This document shows positions 11,273 to 22,397 of a DNA stretch of 64,000 nt, in pieces. Under the pieces are notes generated by a model. The model did not search any database and was not told the origin of the DNA. It worked only from the letters and a program-made list of their open reading frames with translations. The DNA comes from Gamarada debralockiae (taxonomy: Eukaryota; Ascomycota; Leotiomycetes; Helotiales; Hyphodiscaceae), in assembly GCA_002803225.1 (NCBI GenBank), contig NXFV01001469.1:1-64000 (forward strand), read 5' to 3'. Positions within the stretch are counted from its first letter, which is position 1. Every line of letters starts with the position of its first letter. A program made the translations under genes and the position numbers.

Positions 11273-12252
11273 TTTTGGAAGAGGGATTCGTGGGTTGGAG
11301 ATCGATTCAGCTTGAAGCTTGTCGCAAGAAAGTGCTTTTGTATTAACAAAAAGTTTTTGGGATGGAAGGAAATAGAATTGTACTTCCTACATAGGTGGCG
11401 GCGCAGGGTGGAATTGTGGCACTTGGTTGATGGGGCTTTCAGCCTCCCTTGCTTGCATGCTCGTTTTCAGCATCCAATCAAAACCCACACCTAAGTTAAG
11501 ATCTTAATCCCATCTTGATCCGATTGGAGGCAGAAACAAGGCTGTACCATTTATATTTATCCCAAGTGCAAGTATCTTATCATTATTTGTCAGTTTACGC
11601 ATTGTCCAGGATATGGAGCAGTAAGCAGTTCCTGCACTTGCGGGAGGCCCATGGTTCCGAAAGGCAGCAGCGGTTGAGGAGAGGCATTGTCTCATTCGCG
11701 AGCTCACTCGAAATAGTCCTCATGATAGAATCGTACGGCCGTAGAAACTTCAGAGTGAAGAGGGGAATTTCTCAGATCCGATGAAGAGGAAGTAGAAACA
11801 TGAAAATCGTCCAAATGCGCAAGTAGCTTAACTCTTGCGCCATCTCAGAACATCACGCAAGATGCCAACACGTCAGGGTAAACAACCCATAGATGGTATA
11901 CATGTCTCTTCACTACACATCAAAAGCACCGGGTATAAGTCATTCTCTCTCCTCCGCCTGATCATCCCCTCATCCCTCACCCCCACCCCGCAACCTTCAA
12001 AATAAATACTCGAAAGGGGTATAATGAATGGCCAGAAACCATTATGCCAGGCTAAAACCCAGATCTATCATCTTAAGAACAATCTCTCGTCACATGATAA
12101 AATCCCGCGGCCTGGTAAAAACCTGACCTCGCTCCCCGATGCGCCGTTCCGCGCCAAATATGTGCTAAATGCGAAAGATGCTAAAGAAAGAAGTGGTGTG
12201 TCGTCGCGAGACCGTCCATGTATAGAAATATGCAGTATGTACTCGTACTGAC
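11273..12252. other. Intergenic, no gene seen
   Basis: About 1 kb upstream of the Cys-rich membrane protein and downstream of the RBR ligase gene, so it should contain the former's promoter and the latter's 3' region. C-rich and pyrimidine-rich tracts occur near 11940-12000. No gene or RNA signature was seen. Confidence 0.5.
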
Positions 12253-14364
12253 CTACTCCGTAACCGCATCCAAGCAGTCGTCCTGCTTTGATTCGTGATC
12301 AGGCCAATCGACGGGATTGATCGGTGCGTATCTCATCCCTTTCGCAACTTCCAACTTCTTCCTCTCGACTTCGGCGACCACTTCCCATCTCCGCCTCATC
12401 CTCGTCCTGCGATTCTGGAATAGTTTGGTGAAGCCCTCCTCTTCTATGCCAAAACTGTCTTCCAACGCTTCCAATTCTTCAGCCTGTTTTTTCCCCAACT
12501 TTTCGAGCTCTTCCTCATGCCGAACAAGGAGCTGCTCCATTTGCTTAGCTTGCTTGTCTCGCATCACGTTGATCTTGCTCTGATGCAGGCGCTCCAGGTC
12601 GTCACGTAGATTGTACTGTTCGCCAAGTTGTCGCAAATCCCGCTCAGTGACCACTCGTGCTGGATTGTTGCCACTTGCGCTCCGGCCCAGACCATCACAG
12701 TAAGCTTCCATGTGCCTCAAGCGGATTTGCACACTTCTCTCTGCTTGTTTCAGACTGGCCCTCAATTCCATCTCAGCACCAACCTGGCGATCCTCAAGGT
12801 GAGCGGAGGTCCTAAGATGTCGTTCCTTCATTTTCGTCTGAAGATCGCTATACCGATCTAAGATATCGAGCTTTGCTTGGCCATGCCGAGTCCACATGAT
12901 CCATTTCATCTTGCGCTCAAATCCACAGAAGCGATCTCGTTCGTTGATTTGGCGGGCCCGCAGTGCATTCAGTTCCTCGCTCTCCTGGGTCCTCTTCTCC
13001 GCCTCGAGTTTCTCGGCAGCTTCAGCTTTTTCCTGCTCCTCCCTGGCGGCCTTCTCTGCTTCCTCTTCGGCAATTCGAGCTTCTTCTTCCTGGCGGCGGC
13101 GCTCGAGCTCTTCTTCACCATTGCAGTAATTCGGGCAGCCCACAACTGGATCCCAAACAGCACCACAAATATAGCAAAACTGCGCCTTGCATCGACAAGT
13201 GATGTGGCTGCATCCTTGTGTCAACTCGACTAAGTTCCTACATTTGTAGCAGCGTCGCCAGCCGGCATTCTCGCCCATCTGCAATACTGCATCGAGCTCC
13301 CAGTCCGCAGGGCAGTCTTGGCCGAATGCATGGGCGGCACGTTTGCAAATCGAGCAGGCTTTTGTCCGACACTTGCGACAGACGACTTCGAAGGGGTGTT
13401 TTGGGTCTATCTTGCAGCGTTTAGGGATGAATTCTCCACAAGCAGGATTGGGACAGAATATTCGTGCTTCCCATGGCGTACTGAATTGGAGAACGCTCTT
13501 CATAAATGTGCTCTGTTCATCTCGACTTAAGATAGTCTTGATGATCGTACCAGGTATTGCCTGACTACAACATCGTGGGGGCATCTTTGATTCGTCTGTT
13601 GAGGCTTGCGTGATTAGAACTCGTAGACAGGCGTTGCAGTAGGTATGAGTGCAAGGAAGGGCATGTAGCGATTTATTCTTCTTGAAATCTTCCCGACAGC
13701 ATACGCAGGAACTGTACGCGTCAGTTGTCAGCTATAATATAATCGCATCAACCACTCACTTCAAATCCTCATCCATAGATTTTCGATCCTTCCGAAAACG
13801 AAAACGATTCTTGAATCCATTCTTGATACTGACGTAAGAGCGCCGCGTCGAGACAGAAAACAGCGATGGCGCAGGTTCGGAAGGTATGGGGGGAGGAGTG
13901 TATCCCGATTTGGCCGCATCCTGAGCCTCGGTCTGAGCCAAATATTTTTCGTATTCCGAAAACGACAGACTCCTCCTCGAACTCGATCTCTTCCGCACAT
14001 GCAGAGTAGAACTATCCAACTGCTCGTTCGAAGACCTCGACGTCATGCCAGTAGAATTACTTCCTTCCGACCCCGTCGACCCAGTGCGTGCATGGTGAGA
14101 CCCAACCGTTATCGCAGATTCGCACATCGAGATATGAGGGTTATCATTCGGTGTCGAAGGTCTCGATATCGTGATGCCCAACATCTCCGCCTCTTTCGTG
14201 AGATCTTGATCGACAGCCTCCTCCGTTTGTCCATCCTCAAGTTGTAGAACCTCGCGGACGTAATCGCTGTCGTTGTATTCGATCGGCAGAGTGCCATCGG
14301 TGTGTTGCATGTCCGCCAGAGACCGCTTTCGCGATATGAGAGCCATCGTTATAGGAGCCATCAT
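12253..14364 (-). CDS. RBR-type (RING-IBR-RING) E3 ubiquitin ligase
   Basis: Exons 14364-13760 and 13711-12253, joined across a 48-bp GT..AG intron, give 687 residues. The N-terminal 200 residues are Ser-rich and probably disordered. RING1 starts at about residue 203 (CVCC, then LPCTHTYCNACL and PPRCC). An IBR-like Cys cluster follows (CPNPACGEFIP, VCRKCRTKACSICK), then RING2 (CYKCRNLVELTQGCSHITC, FCYICG) with Cys369 in the position of the catalytic thioester Cys of RBR ligases. A long charged Glu/Arg-rich coiled coil follows, with further helices to the C-terminus. RBR ligases take ubiquitin from an E2 onto RING2 and then to substrate. The substrate here is unknown. All Cys/His pairs needed for zinc appear present. 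Confidence 0.88.
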
Positions 14365-15063
14365 GGCGATGGCTCTGCCAGACCTATGGTAAGTGGCGTG
14401 GCCTCCAATCCTGCTGTCGACATTCGAGCTTGGGACAGGTTATCGACGAGCGGGGCTCATAGACATGGGTAGCAAGAGCGAGCGCGGCAGTTGAAATGCA
14501 GCGACGAGTGAAGCGATAGAATGCGACGATGATTTCGAATATTTGCGATGCAGAGACAGCAGACTCAACAACAACGGTGAGCAGACAACATGGCAGAGAA
14601 TTCAGCTGGAGACTTGGGGCTGGATGGATAAGGTTTTGGCTTTCGTGCTGGCGTGTTCTGTTTGTCCTCTTTCGGTAGAGATTATGTGGACGGAGAAGCC
14701 ACACAGAGGCTATGGATCTACAAGCGATCGGGAATTATTGAAGTGTAATTGATATTAGAAAAGGCTTTGTATTTCATGAAATCACAGAAAATAACCTATT
14801 CGGATGAAAATGGGGCTTGTAGAATTCTTCATTATTTTGCAGTACCATTGAGTAGGTCTCAGGAGTTGATCATACGGTGCTTGTTGAATCTTGTTTCTTG
14901 CACTTCTCCATACAAGATTGACTTTTCCCGCCGGCGCCCGCGTCAATAGCCCGCGTCTGGTGCCAATCACTGGCCTCTGAGTGGTCCTGCCACCCTGTGC
15001 GCTGCACTTCCATGACTCCGATCGCAGTGTGGCGGCGGCATGGACAAACAACGGGGGCTCTTC
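14365..15063. other. Intergenic upstream of the RBR gene
   Basis: Promoter side of the RBR ligase gene. No other gene is seen. A GC-rich stretch lies at about 14925-14965. Confidence 0.45.
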
Positions 15064-15302
15064 GGTGCAGAAATAAGTGGCCGATATTGGACTGCGCCTA
15101 CGTCCTACTTTCAGACTAGAGTATAACCACAAAACTTAATCAAAATTTCCAAAAATCGAAGGGAAGATCGCTTGGCTTCTTTAGAACTCTGAAATCAAAT
15201 TTCAGCAAATTTAATTGAGTTTTGTGGAAGTTTTGTTATCGCTGAAATAAAGGAAATAAAGGATTTGCGCACACGCCAATTTCGGCCACTTATTTCTGCA
15301 CC
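15064..15302. mobile_element. Foldback element with 27-bp terminal inverted repeats
   Basis: Arms 15064-15090 and 15276-15302 are reverse complements over 27 bases with one mismatch (GGTGCAGAAATAAGTGGCCG and on). Inside, a second nested inverted pair occurs (15127-15140 and 15214-15227; CCACAAAACT-T/C-AAT, one mismatch). The interior is AT-rich and non-coding. No clear target-site duplication was found, so the superfamily is open and the true ends may lie slightly further out. It lies between the RBR gene and the NRPS-like relic. Confidence 0.7.
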
Positions 15303-16589
15303 CGAGAGGAGGGTACTCTATCCTCGAAAAAAAGGTGCTTGGATCTCCTACACATCCTTAAAAGTAGGGAGGAGCCTTCTTTCAGGAGATTTAATATTTT
15401 GTTCTAGATATGATGATAAGGACCGGGCTCGTCAGAAAAGGATGCCTGAGTCCTTCACGTATGACATTCAACACCTCGAATTCCCACAGCGATTGGACAA
15501 CCACAGCGCTCAGAGGAATTTCGTCATAATGGGTCGATCTTCACAAAAGGAACAAGAGGGGACACGTAAAATCATCCAATCAAGCTAAGACATCGTCTCC
15601 ATTATCTCCTCGAGGCTGAAAGCTATCATCTCACAGATCTGCGTGGCTACTGTGGCTTCTGGAAGGGTTTGCGGGAAGACAAGGTATCCTGCTGCGAGAA
15701 CAACGAAGAGCTGTCAGCCTTTCCCGTGTGCTCAGACCAAAAGGTCTTGGCAAACGCACTTTGACGAACTTGTGGCATTGATGCTTTGACACGGTCTTTT
15801 AACATATCTACGTTGCTCCCTAGTTATAACGAGTCCAAACATACATAAGTGTTTGTTGGCCCCCATGGCTCAACGATGAATGAGTGGCATCTGTTGAGCG
15901 GACCTGCGCCAAGACCTGAAGCCAGCTTGAAACGATATGCCGTTTTGAAAAGAAGGACTGTTCAGAGTGCTCGAATTTGGGACGACAAAATCTTACCTTC
16001 AATCAGCCTTTCTTTCTTTTCTTCTTCTATTGTGCCTTAACCTGAGAAGAACTGAGTCAGCTCCAAGCGAAGCGATGTGAAGATGCGGAAAGACGAGACG
16101 GGATGTTCAGAACGCCAAGCGCCATCGAATTTGGGACGACGAAATCAGCGGAAATTTTATCATCAGCCTCACCTTGCTTTTTCCCTTGTTACCCCTCTCT
16201 ACATTGTTAGTAATCTGTCTCGCCTCTTGAGCTGCAGGAACCCGATAAAGGGAGCAGGGACAGGCTCAAGGTCAGGATCAGGGTTCGAAGTTCTAGTAGC
16301 AAGTTTGATGGATGTTTCGAGAAGCAAACGTTCTTTTGGGTTTCGTTATGCTTTCGTATCGGCAGTTGAGTTCCGTAAATGGGGGATAGAGATGGGATGG
16401 AAATTGGAATATCATATGATATAAGCGTGACTTTGGTAGTGTTTCCATTGACTATTCATTCTCATGAATTATATACTGGGCATCTAAGTGTATCCGGAGA
16501 TGGCTCTCAATATCCCCGTCTGACGCAAGAGATTCTACCAAAACACTCGCTTTCAGACCACACACTGCCCCAACTCCAAATCGAAGCCA
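15303..16589. other. Intergenic with an imperfect direct duplication
   Basis: No gene is supported. A segment around 15945-16030 is imperfectly repeated around 16090-16185; both share TCGAATTTGGGACGAC-A/G-AAATC followed by a TCAGCC-containing, pyrimidine-rich stretch. This looks like an old local duplication. Confidence 0.4.
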
Positions 16590-17956
16590 TCAAAACTCCG
16601 CGTCACCACCTACAAAACGTCTCTCCTGGCCATCGCGGCCTTCAACCTCAACTGTAACCCAAAATAATTCTTCGGCATTCATCATCGTAGAATGCATCCC
16701 CTCGCATTCATGATACTCCATCTTGCCCTCCCCAAATCCACGCCACTTCCTCAAGTATGTCTCTAACCAAATCCTCTTACCAACCGTCATACTCAACAAT
16801 GGCATCACAGAAAAAATATCCATGCACTTCACCTTGCCACTCGGTTCATAATCCCTTACCAACCCATGCAATCGTACGGCTTTGGCGTTACCAGTACTTT
16901 CCGTTGTCAACATGAGTACGGCCGGCTGATGTCGACGTTCTGTATATCCGGGCGCAGCCTCGGAATCGGTGGAGGGGGCGGAACGTGTGAACTGGGCAAT
17001 ACCAGAAGTTATAGTGGACTAACAGGCGGGACAAAAGACGGTGGTATGCAATGTTGTGAGCACTTCAAATTACCAGAATAATTGAGACCCCACAGGTAAC
17101 GTACGGAGGCGGGAAATTTTGATCTTCTCAACTGCAGCAGAAAGGTTTCGTACCCTCTCAGCATCCGCAATCATCTTCAGCGTTACGATATCAAGCCTCC
17201 CAAAAGCCGCAACTCCTCGCGCAATCCCTCAATCGTCAAGACCATAGGACGTTTGGGAACTTTATCCAAGTGGCGCAAATGTAGTCCCGCGGACAAAGGA
17301 TCACTAGGCAAAGGGGTCGAAATGGCAGGAATCGCGCCAGCGGCGAGGATCGACCAAAACCATTCTATGTAATCGTGGTGATTGTCGAGACTGATCAATT
17401 TGACTTTTCTTTCATGAGCGATGTTCTGGGCACGGAGGACGCGAACGTTGATCTGCGATTGTGTTAGTATAAATCGCTCAGAGAAGGTGAGAAACTGACC
17501 TTGACATTGCTCACCAGTTCTCGGTATGTGATTCTGACGGAACCTTTGAGCTGGTCTTCCCATAGAAGATAAGGGCTGTTGCATGGGGCTTCCCGGGCTG
17601 CCTTCTCGAGGAGATGGAACGTCTTCTTTGATTGCTGGTGACGATGGAAAGCACAGTGTCGTACTTTGGTGAGTACACTGCCGCTCCCACTCTCTCCGCC
17701 TCAGTTCCGTACCACCTTCGTGCCTGCACTTCAACGCCGCCACAGCTGGTTCCTGCATTGATGTTTGCCACTCCTCGTCCTTACTGGCTAGCTGAACCCT
17801 TTCCGTTCGTATCCCTTCAATAGTCGAGTCAGGCAACTGGCATCGGATTTTCCTTTGGGGATGGAGCTCCTCGCTTTCTCGTGGGATCATCATATATCCG
17901 GCATCGTCTAATCTTTTTATACTTTCAGGGACTGTATGCATATTTCTTGGCCCCAA
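16590..17956 (-). pseudogene. Relic of an NRPS-like (A-T-TE) synthetase with internal deletion
   Basis: The minus strand from 17956 carries adenylation-domain sequence of the fungal NRPS-like type: VPESIKR near the start, then NVRVLRAQNIAHERKVKL and AAGAIPAISTPLPSDP, to GLREELRLLGGL. A frameshift near 17185 continues it as DIVTLKMIADAERV. After a gap the nucleotide-binding core reads MLTTESTGNAKAVRLHG (family: TSGSTGNAKAV). Directly after this core, near 16860, the frame becomes thioesterase-like (KCMDIFSVMPLLSM, later GMHSTMMN), so most of the A domain, the carrier domain and the start of the TE domain are missing. Intact relatives make quinone- or furanone-type aryl acid dimers. The N-terminal half also contains long non-homologous stretches. 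Confidence 0.7.
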
Positions 17957-18102
17957 CCCACCGGAGGCACATCTGTAGGCCTCAATTTAAATCTCGCAAT
18001 GGCCATAAAAAGCGGAAGAGTTCCCTTCCGCAATGCTGTCTCATCGGTGGAGTTCAATAGCCTGATCCAGTCTATCCATACCTTCAGATAAACCAAAGCA
18101 AA

Positions 18103-19310
18103 ATGCAGCCAGCTCTCTTGTCTGCCTTCCTCTGTTCGGCATTTTGGATTGCAGAGGCCAATCTGTTCGCCAAGCAGGACGATGTCACCGCAACTGTCAA
18201 CCTAGCAGTCACTCGAGGCCCTCCAAAGAACTATAGTTCATTTACGGAATCCCAGATATTCCAAATCAAGTCCCCGATCATTTCTATAAAGAGATGGGGT
18301 TCAATTATGGGAGAGCTGGAGGTGCTCAGCTGACCACTACTGTCTATGGTGCTCTAGCGGTAAGGAGGTTGCACTGCTGAATTAGAAATTTATGGGCTGA
18401 CAATTTTCTTTAGCGAGGTTGGACCTATGGTTTAGAGGACTATTACGGCCGTTTGAACTCTACACTCTCGAATTATTTCACTTGTCGCAAATATGGTGCA
18501 GACTTCGTCTTGCTTCCACATGACATTTGGGTATGTATTCCTAGCATATTTAGTGGGCTTTGGCTTATAATGCCATAGGGAACCGATCAGATGAACTCTT
18601 CTACGATCTGGCCTGGAGATAATGGAGACTGTCTGACTATGACAAGTTCGTACGGCAGCTTTTCTCTGAGCTAGAGGCCAATCAAGCCACCGAGGGTCTG
18701 GTGTGGAATATCTGGAATGAGCTAGATATTATGTTGTTTTAGAATAGACCGCAGCAGCAGTAGATTGACCTCTACCATACGCCCTCATCAGCTTCTTCGG
18801 TGAGGACATTGACTCACTACAGATCTTCATGTCTATTAGCAACATGCCAGACGACTCTCTCAACATAATCCCATTCAAATCTCCGGCCCTACTCTTGCTT
18901 TTCGACCTATGGAGAGCAACACCTGGTGGACCAACTGGCTCGATCAATTTTCCGGAAACAACACTGTCCCTAATCAATACGCATAATCATCTTGAAGGTG
19001 CCATTGCAGCCGAGGATAACGATCTCCAATACACAAACGCCAGTCTCTTTGCCTTGCTCAAGCAATGCAACCTTCCAGAGCGCCAAATTCACAACGAATA
19101 CGCTGAATTTTCCGAACAAGTCCCGCAGGCACAGCATAGTAGCTCTCGCGCCTAAACCGCTATGATGCTATTGGGCTCTGAGGGAACTGGATGGGTGGCC
19201 TCACACTCCACGATCACTTCGGCAATATTCTGACCAAAGTCTCAGACCCATACAACTACACCGCCACGGACTACGCCCCTGCTCCCGACTTCCAATTCTA
19301 CAAATACTGA
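18103..19310 (+). pseudogene. Relic of a secreted glycoside hydrolase (GH39-like)
   Basis: The ATG at 18103 starts a signal-peptide-like stretch (MQPALLSAFLCSAFWIAEAN), followed by pieces of a TIM-barrel glycosidase in shifting frames: MGFNYGRAGGAQLTTT-like at about 18295-18340, GWTYGLEDYYGRLNSTL (about 18420), FVLLPHDIWGTD (about 18510-18590), SSTIWPGDNGD, then LVWNIWNELDI with the acid/base Glu region. QQQ is followed by TAG at 18761-18763 where relatives have Trp. The later parts HLEGAIAAEDNDLQYTN and LPERQ..NEYAEF are present, and the end YTATDYAPAPDFQFYKY stops at 19308-19310. Introns seem to be kept near 18361 and 18533. Frameshifts and stops make it inactive. The family assignment is from memory of similar fungal proteins. 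Confidence 0.72.
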
Positions 19311-19956
19311 GATACCTGATTGGACATCGTTATTTAGTTATTTAGGACACTCACGCCATGGTATATTTTAAAGACACCTCTTTGAAATTCAATTTCAGGC
19401 TTGCAGAAGAAATTAGATGATGTCACTTTGAGTCCTTGACTTTGGGACTTCAAGTTTAATAACAGGCATTCTGTATTACACTCTGAGAAGTACCTGTACT
19501 GCAAAGTCATCTAGATATAAAATATCTCCATAGAAGTGGTTATAATTCAGATGGCTATCGACGGAATTTAATATCTGCTGCGTGAAATTCGCCAGCCATC
19601 AGATTGGCCAATTCGACGTCAATTTACTCAATTTATGCCTACACTCACTATAATCCCCTATAGGCCTCTGCCCGGATTTACCGTCGCAAGAGGGAGCATA
19701 GCTCTCTCTTGCAGACCCTAGAAGCTAGTGGTTAGTGGTTAGTGGCTAGATTTACGCGCTCGCGTGAGGATATACCAACCACTTTTAGTGGACCGACTAG
19801 CAGGTTCGGGCTTTGGCAGGGGGTGGTTGGCAGTTTTGACGTCAAATAGTGGAATCTCGTAAAATTGGTAAATCTGACGATTGATCAATTTGATGCTACA
19901 TATCGCCTTCTACCAAGTTACACTTAGTTCATGCTGAGTCATCTCAAGGGGCCCTC
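19311..19956. other. Repeat-rich interval with hairpin and 7-bp minisatellite
   Basis: No gene. A 12-bp stem hairpin with a 3-base loop lies at 19686-19712 (GCAAGAGGGAGC / GCTCTCTCTTGC, one mismatch). TAGTGGT is repeated about three times at about 19726-19745. CCAACCAC near 19777 is matched by GTGGTTGG near 19823. These small structures look like the wreck of one or more transposable elements. Confidence 0.45.
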
Positions 19957-20193
19957 CACCAGGGGGTGTACTAATTGATAACGGATTTGTAAAAATTGAG
20001 CTGTAAAGTCTGTGTTCTTCTTAATTCTCTACAATACTACCATATATCACTCTTAATTGGTATCTAGCATTTCACCAATACGCGCACGGACTTCTACTAT
20101 AGTACTAGATACGTAAAAAGGATCATTTATTTACGCTTTTTTTGGTGTTCTGGCTGCTGACAAATCCGTCATCATTTAGTACACCCCCTGGTG
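19957..20193. mobile_element. Inverted-repeat element overlapping the 3' end of the DUF6594 gene
   Basis: Arms 19957-19990 and 20160-20193 are reverse complements over 34 bases with two mismatches (CACCAGGGGGTGTACTAA..). Both arms are bounded by CTC (19954-19956 and 20194-20196), a possible 3-bp target duplication. TIRs starting CAC(T/C)A with a 3-bp duplication fit the CACTA (EnSpm) superfamily, but three bases can match by chance. The AT-rich interior contains the stop codon of the neighbouring gene. No transposase is present. Confidence 0.65.
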
Positions 20194-21774
20194 CTCTATT
20201 AACCCTCACTTCCAATTCATGTTCTGGGTAGAATGGTACAGGGGGGCTTCGGGGGCCAATTCCAGGGAGTTCTGGGCCAATTCCAGGGAGTTCTCGGGCA
20301 ACTTCATGGCGTCCTGGGGCAACTTCATGGAGTCCTGGTGGTGCTATGAAGTCAGTCGCCTCGGCTCTCTTGCTACTATGACGCCTGACACGCCACAATA
20401 GAAAGCCCATGATTCCCAAAATCGTTACCACACCAAATGATACACCAACTCCTATTCCTGCCTTTTGACCAGTTGATAAGCCAGAGGAGGCTACCTGGGT
20501 AGATATCATCAGTGTACTGGCCAGTGGGCTTGAAGTGAAAGTTGAGTTTATGGTCGAAGTCTGAGTAGCAAGAGATGTTGTCCAGATCGTGGTACTAAGG
20601 GTTGCAGTAACTGGGACGAGTACAGTAGAAGGTTGAGTAGTCCCAGGTGATCCCGAGGACACCGAAGTGCCCGTAGATAGATTACCACTCACGAAAACGA
20701 CCAGTACAGCAGCATAGGCTGCTGTTGCGGCAAACACATCCTGTCTCCTTGCATTGGTAAACAAGGCCAGAGTTCCCGCGAAAGCTACTGTGAGGCCACT
20801 CAGGATGCCCAGTTTTGCATTTGCGTCGTTTACCCAGTAAAGTCCAACAATCGCGCCGATGAGAAATATCGTTGCAGCAAAGCTACTCAGAACGGTGACT
20901 GCAAGAGAGACTTTGCTATGTGACACAAAGTCGGACAACCCATCCGGAGATCTCGTCTGGCAACAATTGTTAGCAGTTGCAGAATCTAGCCTTCATATCC
21001 TTGCTCACTTACGCGGAAGAAATATGAGAGTCTCCCTTCAAATAGCCTCGTCAATCTGTCTCTCTCAACAGGTGGCGAAAGCACACATAAATCCTTTTCG
21101 TTCTTTGGTGCAAGATGTGAACTAATTCTTCCGGCAATCATAGCATCTCCCGATCCGCCCGGTGACCGTGCTTTAGATCTTTTTGATGCTCCCGGGGTAT
21201 TCTTAGACGTATAAAATATTCGTCGAGCACCTTTCAATGGTCTTCGATCTGGTGGCTGGAGAGCAAGAACATCATGTTCTAATCTTAGGGCCGTTTCTAG
21301 GAAGGATGTCAGTACAGGAATGAGAATCAAATGAGATTTTATCTTACGATACGCTGTTAGTACCTCCCGAATTCTCAAAGCTAGATGCAGCCTCTCTCGA
21401 GCCGCTGCCTGAAGCCTCGATCTCCGTTCCTCTTCATCTTCGTCGTTTTTCCCGTCTAGAGCAAGACCGGATGGCAGCCCTTGCGCTTGTTGACAGAGAA
21501 GCTCCCAGCTCTGTGCACTCAGCTCCAAATTGACATCCGCCTGAGTTTCTTCGTCGAGTCGATCCTGCTCCGCCTCAAGTTCGGACAGCTCACTTTCGAG
21601 ATACAACAGATTTCTCGTGGATAGTCGCTGAAATCGCCTGAAAATGGTAGTCGATCTGTCTTCATCTGTGGCCATAAAAGCTGAGAACCTTGGGTATCCA
21701 GCGGGATACTTGGTCCATGGACGGGTCTTATTGAATCCGTAGCTATTGACTCTTTGCTTGTTTGGTGCGGCCAT
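20123..21774 (-). CDS. DUF6594 membrane protein
   Basis: Exons 21774-21348, 21296-21013 and 20956-20123 give 514 residues. The start is the ATG at 21772-21774 (MAAPNKQRVN); upstream in-frame sequence lacks an ATG. The DUF6594 pattern is clear: YPRFSAFMATDEDRSTTIFRRF and ARNLLYLESEL-type text, a coiled-coil acidic region, RLTRLFEGRLSYFFR, then two or three membrane helices (VSLAVTVLSSFAATIFLIGA, LGILSGLTVAFAGTLALF, VFAATAAYAAVLVVF). An unusual extension follows: a Ser/Thr-rich stretch, another membrane helix (AGIGVGVSFGVVTILGIMGF) and a tail with short repeats (ELPGIGP twice, HEVA twice). Function unknown. Intron 1 (51 bp) has no stop and keeps frame, so retention would add 17 residues. The last 20-odd residues and stop lie within the inverted-repeat element at 19957-20193. 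Confidence 0.82.
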
Positions 21775-22397
21775 GTTGGACGGGAAAGGCTGGCACAAAT
21801 GCCCCCTTCCGATAGCTCGCGAGGATTTTGAGTAGGTCAATATTCTGAGGTGATTGACTAAATGGCTTGAGAGTGTTGAGGATCAAGGAGACAGTAGTCG
21901 CATCTGCTGGTAGACGAGTGATGTGGGTGATGCGGTGACATGAGTTACATGAGTTACGTGGAAGATCGCGCTTTCATGAGGCGAAAGTGCCTGATGCACG
22001 CTGCACCTTCACACTCGCTGCGCCTATCAAAAACGCCAGTCCTCGTTGCACCTATCACATTTGAAGTAAACCCGCCTCATCTGTACGCCTTGCGATGAGA
22101 CTACACACATTAGGACGAATAAAATAACACTCTGCAATGGACTTGCTTTGCGAGGTCCAATCACTTCCTAAGTGCACGGTGAGGGTGAGGGGAAATTTTT
22201 GCGCCTCAATTCAAAACCTCTTTTCAGTTCTGCTCAAGCGTGGCCCACCTTCAGTCGGGCGAGCTTTGGATTCTCTTCCCCAACAACTTCAATTTTTTGG
22301 AAATCACTATCATAAATGTTTTCTCTCTAACGCTCTACAGAGCTTTGCTGCAACACGCCAGTCCAATGTTGTTAAATTTACTCGATGGAATTCTCAC
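21775..22397. other. Divergent promoter region
   Basis: This separates the DUF6594 gene (minus) from the Pro-rich gene (plus) and presumably holds both promoters. GAGTTAC occurs twice in tandem near 21940-21960. An ATG at 22137 is in frame with the downstream gene, but its translation looks like untranslated leader. Confidence 0.4.

Noticed and set aside
19686..19722. Helitron 3' end (hairpin followed by CTAG)
   Set aside because: The hairpin and CTAG are suggestive, but CTAG is not followed by T, and no Helitron 5' end or RepHel sequence was found.
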